DNA of 47,429 bases from Silene noctiflora (lineage: Eukaryota > Streptophyta > Magnoliopsida > Caryophyllales > Caryophyllaceae): positions 24,695 to 72,123 of the forward strand of contig VHZZ01001764.1 of NCBI GenBank assembly GCA_009801015.1, given 5' to 3'. Position numbers and translations under genes: made by a program. The notes under the pieces are model-generated. The model had not been told where the DNA came from and ran no database searches. It was given only the letters and a program-made list of their open reading frames with translations. This document shows, piece by piece, positions 40,451 to 47,429 of this stretch (position 1 is the stretch's first letter; every line of letters starts with the position of its first letter).

Positions 40451-41503
40451 TCACATATTCGTCAACCACATCTGTGCATCTATTTCGCTATACTTGCCTA
40501 GTAACTGTCCATATTCATTGATGATACCCAAACTCACTGCACTATCAAACTCTGAATCAAAGGTTTTGTCACTGACAGACGCAGTGTTCATATTCTTGGT
40601 GTCGAAAACTGAAGTAGGTGACTAGTAAACAAGCCCATCTCTTATTTTACCAGGAATATCAACTATCTTGCAATCATAGTTTGAGTTTTCATCGAGAGCA
40701 TTCAAATTTTGAGCACACGACAAAGAAGTTGGCAAGTCATATCCAAATTCACACTCAAACTTCATCAGAGATTCATTCGCTTCAGAAAGAGCCCTAAATT
40801 CAACCCAATCAAACTCCGGCATATTCACTCTGGCATCAAACTCAGCTTTCTTCTTGTTAAAAGCGCTTAATGCCTCATCAAGAGTATTGTAAGTCCCTAA
40901 CCAAATCCTGTCCTTTGATTCGGGCTTTTTAATTCTAGCAACCCATTTACCAGACCTTATTCTCCTCACACCACGCGGCACCATAGGCTCCTTAGCATCA
41001 CTACTCTGCTCGTCCGAGCATCCATATTTAACCTCACCCTCAGATTCCTTTAAGACTTCATTGTCAGGAATAACCCACCGTTTCACCCCATACTTTTCCT
41101 GTAACTCTGCCCTTTTATTGTCCGCAGCATTAGCAGCCTCCTCACAATTTTTAAACGAACCACATAAAACATATTTCTTCAACTTGGGGTGCCAAACTTG
41201 CGCAAGGTACCTACCGTTGTTCCTTATAACACCCTTAGGAAGCTTCTTCCCCTGAAAATACCCCCTACAATTTCCCATGCTCGAAATATCCATGCCCTTG
41301 AACATTTCCTCAAACTCCGCCCTTTTCTTTTCTGCAACTAATGCCGCCTCTTCAGGGGTTTTGTAATAACCTAAGTGAACATCAGCCCTCAGCAGCGGGT
41401 TTCTGGCTCGTGCCCGCCACTTATTTCTTTGTTTATCAACACCCAGAAAACGCTTCTTTGCACTAGAAACACCATCACAAGTTTCTACCTCTAGAACTAC
41501 CAT
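40451..41503 (-). pseudogene. AP2-array gene F, interrupted before the C-terminal box
   Basis: The open frame from ATG 41503 gives 293 residues and stops at TAG 40622-40624. Repeats: type 1 at 19-67 (NKWRARARNPLLRADVHLG), type 2 at 89-138 (NGRYLAQVWHPKLKKYVLCG), type 3 at 176-224 (SGKWVARIKKPESKDRIW). Beyond the TAG the same frame continues with SPTSVFDTKNMNTASVSDKT, then FDSEFDSAVSLGIINEYGQL and so on to TGA at 40451-40453. Only one sense codon thus became a stop, where relatives read HR or DR after GLV. The three repeats remain translatable, so a 293-residue protein without the C-terminal box could still be made. Leader intron 41522-42138 with intact sites. I call it a pseudogene with caution. 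Confidence 0.8.
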
Positions 41504-41521
41504 TTTTTTGCGCTTATGATT

Positions 41522-42138
41522 CTACCACCATATAATTAAACTTAACAACACAATTTTCCTGAAATAATCCTTTATGCATCTCAGTACAACAGTAGTAGTC
41601 TATAATTAAACAAGATAATTAATTCTAAAAACCCATTTTCCTGGTATAATCAATAACTGTAAGTCTCCTGAGAGACGGTTTCTTACCCATTACAAATTGG
41701 TGGAAAATGGTACAAAAAACAATAAAATGATTACGAAAACTAGAAAATGAGTTACCAAATAAATGAGACATTTTGAACCACAATCAATAATAAAGATGTA
41801 CGAAAAGCACATAACTGGGTTTGACAGTAGAAAAAGATCAGAAATTTCAACTGGAAAATTTCAATCTTTTAATTGGTTGGAGGAGACCGCCCTGCTAACC
41901 CGTCTCAATCTGTTTACCTTTAATTAAACTACCCTTCACGTGAATATAAAACTTAATGATGGATGAAGAGAGAGTATTTAATCCAACGAATAGCCCCAAT
42001 TTGATGACATTCAATTGTTACAAAACTATGATGCCATTTAATCAAGGATAGGTTGAAAAGGTGATACTGATGAATAAACAACAATAGTAAAATTAAAAAT
42101 AAAAATAAAAAATCAAAGAGGTTAAACCAAATTATTAC
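41522..42138 (-). other. Leader intron of AP2-array gene F
   Basis: Acceptor GGTGGTAG and donor CAATCACTTAG/GTAATAAT match A and B. The intron carries a decayed Stowaway-like patch (TGTTTACCTTTAATT, about 41907-41925), which may be the relic of the element shared by A and B. Confidence 0.65.
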
Positions 42139-43190
42139 CTAAGTGATTGGGTCATCACTCATCAGTCATCACCGGTTCCATAGACATCAAGCTTGTGACG
42201 CGAGACAAAGGGAAAGTGGAAGAGGGTTATACGCTTGTGACCGTCACAGGCAAGACGGAAATGTTGGTTTTTACAGTGAAACCAGGGTGGGGTCAAACTA
42301 ATTTGCCCCTTGTTTTGTAAATGGTGATACTTTAATTCTGTTTACACCAAACTAGATACATATGGTATAAAATAAATTATTAATAAAAATGATCATGGTG
42401 TAAAACAATAAAGTTCGCTAAAGTGGTCATTTTTAGTCCTAATCAATAACAAAAAGGGTTACATAAACCACTAAAATGAGTACGGAAAATTAGTCTCTCA
42501 ATAAGCCACCGAACTTTTTACAAAGTTTTGTTATTCAATATGTCCAAAGATGGGTCTTGTTTGATAAACAACTGATTATTATTAACGCAGGCAAGTTCCG
42601 AAGGCAAATTGTACGTTTGTAACAATGGAAGTGGCATGATCTTCATCTGTTTCAATAATCAACATTCGAGTTCTTGCGAGGACTAACGATGCTTAGGGTG
42701 TTGCAGAAAACTGGATACTCTAAGCTATCCTGAAACTCTAACCCTCTTATGATTTATCAAACATCCGGAGTACTATTTTCAGCATCATTATAGGATTAAA
42801 AGTCGGTCATCAGAAAACAGTTTCAAACACATGGGTACGGTTGTGTAAATGTCAATTGTCAACCCTTTTTCCACGCCAAAAGCCTTGGTATCAGAGGTAA
42901 TGTAAACATAACGAGTTTGTTTCAGATGATCCATAAAAAAATATTGCAGTAGGAATCCATTGATGAATGTACTCCGTATTAACAAGTTTGAGTTCAATAG
43001 CAAAAAACACTACCAGTTAATGACCAGCAAAACAATAAGAAAACAAAGGTATAGCCGAAGTTGCACCCTTTGCAGAAATCCCTAAACTGGCAGCTTACAA
43101 TAAAAACCAGCAAGATGATCCAGCAAAGAGTTCCACGGTGCTTGTACCTGCAGAGATAGTACAGAGTAGTATCCACTATCCGTCTACCCA
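42139..43190. other. Spacer between AP2-array genes F and G
   Basis: Leader exon and promoter of F on the left, 3' flank of G on the right. Two short minus-strand open frames (42788-43003, 42994-43200) show no family and are not accepted. Confidence 0.5.
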
Positions 43191-44195
43191 CTAGCCGCAA
43201 AAATTTTCATCAGGCAAGCCCAACCACATCTGTTCATCCAATTTGCAATATTTACCCACCAACTGTCCATACTCATTGATGAAACCAGCGCTGACTGCTT
43301 CATCAAAGTCCAAACTGCAAGTTGTTTTCCTCTGAGTCATTTGGTCAATCACTCTTTTGTCGCTGACACATGCACTGTTTGACGTCCCTAGCTCAATATT
43401 TGGAGTAGGACAGCCACGAACAAATTCGCATTCCAGCTTATCAGGAACATCAACTACCCCACAGTTAGGCTTATCACCGATTTCAAGTTTGTTCAAGCCA
43501 TCTGAACCCATCTGAATGGCTATCTTCTTGTTATTATAACATCTAATAAACTCTTCAGAAGTATCGTAAGTCCCTAACAAAATTCTATCATTTGACGCTG
43601 GATCTTTGATCCTCACACCAGTGGTGGGAACCTTTACATCACTCGTCTGCTCATTCAAGCATTCAAATTTGCCAGCAGCGTCACTCTCGCAGTCCTGCAG
43701 GAATTCATCATTGTCTACATGACCCCTTGGCTTCCCCCCATACAGTTCCCGTAACTCAGCCCTTTTCCTGTCTGCAACACCAGCAGCCTCCTCACAAGTA
43801 CTGTAAGAACCAAAAGAAACACATCTCTTTAACTCAGGGTGCCAAACCTGCACACGAAACTTTCCAGATTTCCTTTTACTAACACCACGAGGAAGCTTTC
43901 TCTCATCCAATTCATCACTACAACTCCTCACACTCAAACCATCCTCGGCCTTCAACGTCCCCTCAAACTCCACCTTCTTATTTTTCACAACAAGAGCAGC
44001 CTCCTCAGGGGTACTGTAACAACCCAAGTGAATTTGAACTTTCAGTTTCGGGTGTTGGATTCGCGCTCGCCACTTATTTCGCACTTTACTAACCCCAATG
44101 TATTGCTTCCTTTTCGCCAAAACACCATTATAAGTTTCAGTCTCTACAATGTTTACATCCTCCTCATGATTAAACGTCTCCTCAAACTCCGCCAT
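43191..44195 (-). CDS. AP2-array protein G (divergent, three repeats)
   Basis: 334 residues, the most divergent intact member. Type 1 at about 31-79: QYIGVSKVRNKWRARIQHP, HLGCYSTPEEAALVV. Type 2 at 102-152: RGVSKRKSGKFRVQVWHP, SYSTCEEAAGVA. Type 3 is weak at about 190-227: GVRIKDPASNDRILLGTY, with EEFIRCYNNKK in the helix and the W of the SGKW motif gone. The C-terminal box DFDEAVSAGFINEYGQLVG is at 296-314 with KYCKLD after it. The type 1 repeat reads RIQHPKLK instead of RVRNPLL, approaching the type 2 form. This suggests types 1 and 2 share an origin and that G is closer to the ancestral gene. I could not place its leader intron by eye. Confidence 0.82.
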   Translation of the reverse strand: MAEFEETFNHEEDVNIVETETYNGVLAKRKQYIGVSKVRNKWRARIQHPKLKVQIHLGCYSTPEEAALVVKNKKVEFEGTLKAEDGLSVRSCSDELDERKLPRGVSKRKSGKFRVQVWHPELKRCVSFGSYSTCEEAAGVADRKRAELRELYGGKPRGHVDNDEFLQDCESDAAGKFECLNEQTSDVKVPTTGVRIKDPASNDRILLGTYDTSEEFIRCYNNKKIAIQMGSDGLNKLEIGDKPNCGVVDVPDKLECEFVRGCPTPNIELGTSNSACVSDKRVIDQMTQRKTTCSLDFDEAVSAGFINEYGQLVGKYCKLDEQMWLGLPDENFCG

Positions 44196-45182
44196 TATCG
44201 TCTTATAAATAAAATCCGTTTAATTTCCTAATATAATCTTCTAAGAATCTACTATAAGTCTGCACTCTGCAGTGATTAGTTCTATGCAACAGATTTATCA
44301 ATCCTAGTAACTATATTTTGATAAACATGGAATTTAAATGCATGTTTATATGATGAACAGCGCTGATTCCCCAATCAAATAATTAATTACTGTAGAAATT
44401 AGGTCTCAGATTCTCAGACAATCGGCTAAGTGGATCTTCACCAGCTCTTTCTATATATTTGTAGCACGAAATTTGAACAAATATATCCGCTTTAAGGAAG
44501 AACGAGTGCAATAGGTAGAATTGGAGACTAATGAAACATCTATTTATATTAGATGGACCTCCTGTTTTACACTTGAACGAATATGAAATGTTAAAAGGGA
44601 AACCAACAGTATATAAAACTGAACCCTATAATGAGTTTGGTAAGGATGGATTCGAGTCAAACTCGGATCTTAAGTTAGGGTGTCAAGTCGAGTTATTTGG
44701 ACCTGGTTAATTTTATCGGGTTTACTTAGATTTGGTAGATAGGTTAACTAGGTCGGGTCAATTCAGGTCGTCACTTTCAAGTAGCAATAGTTCCGGTCGG
44801 GTACCGAGTACGGTCCTACCTGGTCAATTCGGGTTTGGGTAATTTTCAGGTTATTGAGGTAGGGTCAAACTCGGTTCTTGAGTTCGGGTGTCGAGTCATG
44901 TACGGGTGGGTTATTCGGGCTGACCCATTCGAGTCGGGTCAAGTTTGTCAGGTCTTGGTACCACGAGCACTATAATCACCTTTGTGCTCCATCTGTACTA
45001 GACATGGTAAATCTGATCGTATACGACCGTTTTCCCCCAATTAACTTGATAACAACTCACCAATAAATAACCCAAACCTGAAATAACTCAAACCGGCTCA
45101 AGTTTTAACAAACCAGAACCCGAGTTAACCCTACCCGAACCTGATCCAATTGTCCCCTTGCCGGGTCATTATTATAAGTTTG
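44196..45182. other. Upstream of gene G and foldback-like repeat before TOM9
   Basis: No gene. From about 44640 the sequence is made of CGGGTC/GGGTCAA words, and from about 45060 of their complements (AACCCG, ACCCGAACC), i.e. a large imperfect inverted repeat. The open frame 44878-45066 is within it and not accepted. Confidence 0.45.
44640..45175. repeat. Large degenerate foldback repeat (CGGGTC words)
   Basis: G-rich words TTCGGGT, TCGGGTCA and AGGTCG dominate the left part and C-rich complements the right part. A foldback structure is possible. No target duplication was found. Confidence 0.45.
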
Positions 45183-45257
45183 CACCCAAAAAAAGTTGGT
45201 AAATACGGAGTAGCCGATAGGATTGTTAGAATTTTATTCAATCTATAATCAAAATTT

Positions 45258-45320
45258 CTAGGGTTTATCTCCCAAAACAAAAACCCCTCTTTTCAATCCC
45301 ATCCTCCAAAACCCTCAACA
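45258..45320 (+). promoter_or_regulatory. Leader of TOM9 with telo-box-like motifs
   Basis: CTAGGGTTTATC (45260) and AAACCCTC just before the ATG resemble telo-boxes, common in promoters and leaders of plant genes for translation and organelle biogenesis. The exact start site is unknown. Confidence 0.4.
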
Positions 45321-45638
45321 ATGGCGTCAAAAAGCGGACAACGTAGCATCAAATCCTCCTCCGCCGACAATTCAATCCTCAGCAGAGTTACCTCGGCCGT
45401 CTCCGAATCCTCCATCGTTCAAAAGGGCAAGGAAAAAGCTTCCGACGCTGTTTACGTCGGTAAAAAATTGTCGAAAAGCACCGGGAAAGCCGCTTGGATC
45501 GCCGCCACCACCGCTATTGTTCTCCTCCTTCCTCTTATCATTGAATTCGACCGCGACAGTCAGCTTGATCAGCTTGAGCTCCAGGCTTCTCTTCTTGGTT
45601 CTCCCGCTCCTCCCGCTGTCGCTGCTAAACCTTACTGA
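45321..45638 (+). CDS. TOM9: TOM9/TOM22 subunit of the mitochondrial import receptor
   Basis: The 105-residue protein has a short Ser-rich cytosolic N-terminus, the segment YVGKKLSKSTGKAAWIAATT typical of plant TOM9 (the reduced plant TOM22), one membrane helix at about 57-75 (AAWIAATTAIVLLLPLIIE), and an intermembrane tail FDRDSQLDQLELQASLLGSP. Family knowledge: TOM22/TOM9 sits in the outer mitochondrial membrane, organises the TOM complex with TOM40 and passes precursors through. Plant versions lack the long acidic cytosolic domain of fungal TOM22, and the length here agrees. Single exon. It is unrelated to the AP2-array genes on either side and reads in the opposite direction. Plants often have two paralogues; I cannot tell TOM9-1 from TOM9-2. 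Confidence 0.92.
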   Translation: MASKSGQRSIKSSSADNSILSRVTSAVSESSIVQKGKEKASDAVYVGKKLSKSTGKAAWIAATTAIVLLLPLIIEFDRDSQLDQLELQASLLGSPAPPAVAAKPY

Positions 45639-45904
45639 TTCGGTTTATTTTTGCTTGCTTTATCGTATCAGATTATACTATTCCATTGCCGAATTCTGGA
45701 TGATTGAGGAGCTTTGTTTTCCCTTGGTTTAAATTAATTACCAATTTATGGCAAATTTTCAGTTTTAATCTTTTGGTGTTTTGGTTACGGTTTTTTGTTC
45801 ATTGTCTGTTTAATGTGTTATCTTTCGAATTCATATGAAATCAATGGTAGATTCTGATGTGTTGTCTTATGTTTTTGCTCTTTGTTCGGGGTTAATGCGG
45901 TGAA

Positions 45905-46219
45905 TTTTAGATTGTTGTGATGTTTATACCATGAGATTATAAAAGTCGTAACTCTGTTACTCTGTATGTGGGAGCTCTGAGATGAAACGAAACACTGGTC
46001 ATAAAATCTTATTAAAGTCCGAACTTTGATATGTGGGAGCTCTGAGATGAAACGAAATAATGGTAGTAAAATCATTATGAAAGTCGTAACTTTGATATGT
46101 GGGAGCTCTGAGATGATGATAGTCGTAATTTCAGATTGTTGTGATGTTATAGTATGAGATTATGAAAGCCGTCACTTGTGGGAGCTCTGAGATGAAACGA
46201 AATAATGGTAGTAAAATCA
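45905..46219. repeat. Imperfect tandem repeat behind TOM9
   Basis: Four copies of TGTGGGAGCTCTGAGATGA (about 45966, 46032, 46098, 46176), joined to AACGAAATAATGGTAGTAAA and AAAGTCGTAAC. A further AGATTGTTGTGATGTT segment occurs twice (45910, 46133). Basic unit about 66 bp. It borders the broken AP2 copy at 46217. Confidence 0.85.
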
Positions 46220-46725
46220 GGGCTGTTTTCTTCCTGTTTCAAATCTAGGCACTTTCATAAGTATTCCGGCCCTTGATCCTGGATCTTTGACCCTAGCAAC
46301 CGATTTACCTGATATTACTGTCTCCACACCAGCCAGAACCTTTGCATCACTATTCTGCACGTCTGAGCACTCGAATTTGCCAGCAACCGATTTTCCTGAT
46401 CTTACTCTTCTCACACCAGCCGGCTTTACATCACTATTCATTAGTCTGCACGTCTGAGCATTCAAATTTGGCAGCAACCTCACTCCCACAGTCTCACATT
46501 CCCGTAAGACCCCATCATCGTCTTCACACTCACCATTACCTCTCTGCTTCCCCCCATACACTTCCCGTAACTCGGCCCTTTTTCCTGTCTGCAACAACAG
46601 CAGCCTCATCACAAGTACTGTAAAACCACAAGGAAGCTTCCTGCCTTCAAACTCATCCCCACATCTTTTTCATCTGTAAACCAAGTGAACTTGAACCTTC
46701 TGTTTCGGGTGTTGGATTCGTGCCT
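46217..46725 (-). pseudogene. Broken AP2-array copy H
   Basis: On the minus strand pieces of a G-like gene appear in order: ARIQHPKQKVQVHL (type 1 core, about 46680-46725), DEFEGRKLPCG, KRAELREVYGGKQRGN (end of type 2), and PAGVRRVRSGKSVAGKFECS and VISGKSVARVKDPGSRAGI (type 3). Most of type 1 and the type 2 core are deleted and frames change. The GVRRVRSGKSVA/FECSD segment is present twice, a local duplication. The C-terminal box is missing. Confidence 0.8.
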
Positions 46726-47375
46726 GAAAATAACAAACGACGTGATAATTCTAAATTATTCGATTAAATTTAAATGGTTGTCATTAGAGTTAAATAACGC
46801 AGTATAAGAATAAAACTAGTATAGTAAAGAGTAATTTGTAATTCTTATGTTGTTTGGTTTAGTCCTACGAGTAATCTATATATCGTTAAGAAGGATACGT
46901 GAGCTTTTATCGTAACACACTGTGGAATAAATTTAAAACTAGCAAAAACGTTGCGTTGGCATTGCAAGTCCATTTTATGAATTGGAGTAGAAAATAACTA
47001 AATAAGTAAGAGATTAGTTCCAAATGACTCGATAAAAATTACATCGAGAATCGTACAAAAGCACAAACTGTTAAGAGGCCCCCAGGAACTTGCTAATCGA
47101 TATATTCCGCCTGTATCAAACTCATGGTTTCAAGCATAACAACATGTGCATAAATAGTCGAAAGTCAAATCTCAAGGACTCGGACCACAACTGTCCGAAA
47201 CTTAAGGACTGTATAACTAGAGCCTGCAAGGTAAACCCACACAAGGAATAACCTAAGCATTCTTTTCCCGTCTTTCTTCTATTTTGGGGGCTCTAAGATA
47301 TTTCTTATTCTTCGACTAAAACTATCAATGTCCCTTTTCAACAAGGGTCTTCACTTCAGTAGTGTTCTGGAACTA
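46726..47375. other. Spacer between copies H and I
   Basis: AT-rich, no gene or clear element recognised. The right end should be the 3' UTR of the edge copy I. Confidence 0.4.
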
Positions 47376-47429
47376 TCACATCTCGAACCATATGGGTTCA
47401 TCTAAGACGCTAAACTCGCCCAGTAACTG
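47376..47429 (-). CDS. C-terminal end of another AP2-array gene (I), cut by the window edge
   Basis: Read from the right edge on the minus strand, 17 codons give QLLGEFSVLDEPIWFEM and then TGA (47376-47378). This aligns with QLLGKYSELDKHMGL of the family's C-terminal box. QLLG and LD are kept and EFS replaces KYS. The rest of the gene lies outside the window. Confidence 0.7.
   Translation of the reverse strand, partial: QLLGEFSVLDEPIWFEM

Noticed and set aside
42788-43200. Two small minus-strand open frames behind gene G
   Set aside because: No similarity to the array family or other proteins; position fits a 3' UTR.
45818-46075. 85-codon minus-strand open frame behind TOM9
   Set aside because: Runs through the tandem repeat and has no recognisable domain.

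Overview
This is plant nuclear DNA: genes with introns, CC-NB-ARC-LRR resistance genes, a nuclear gene for a plastid ribosomal protein, Stowaway-type MITEs, tRNA-like SINEs with poly(A) tails and an L1-type LINE. The overall character would fit a Caryophyllales genome (spinach, beet or quinoa relatives). That assignment is an impression, not proof. Two N bases (10451, 10575) show it is a draft assembly.

Layout. 674-2672 (+): 3' exons of a plastid hotdog acyl-ACP thioesterase (ALT/ATL type). 3588-3818 (+): a small secreted peptide precursor ending in the SGPS/GH signature of PIP/PIPL immune peptides. 4370-7330 (-): a complete CNL resistance gene. 8454-10988 (-): a second CNL copy. Its CC-NB half is almost identical to the first, but it runs in frame into a GLUTAMINE DUMPER (GDU) coding sequence; the LRR half is a remnant carrying a miniature LTR element (TRIM). 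13461-16237 (+): an IST1-like ESCRT gene in six exons. 18343-21356 (+): plastid ribosomal protein L15 in three exons. 45321-45638 (+): TOM9/TOM22 of the mitochondrial import receptor.

The second half (about 21.7 kb to the window end) is dominated by a tandem family on the minus strand. These genes encode proteins built from arrays of divergent AP2/ERF-like repeats of three recognisable types (1, 2, 3), followed by a conserved C-terminal box. I count seven genes with long ORFs (22492-23508, 25088-26101, 28329-30449, 32177-33613, 35409-36431, 40451-41503, 43191-44195), one wrecked copy (46217-46725), one C-terminal scrap (21733-21782), and the last 17 codons of another copy at the right edge. 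Repeat number ranges from three to seven and shows in-frame fusions and deletions. At least five copies share a non-coding leader exon and a leader intron just before the ATG. An L1 LINE has inserted behind one copy, and the homologous flank of another copy preserves the empty site.

The AP2-like array family is the best candidate for a previously undescribed system: a fast-evolving, tandemly duplicated set of multi-AP2 proteins. The NLR-GDU chimera is the second strongest observation. Functions of both are inferred from sequence only.
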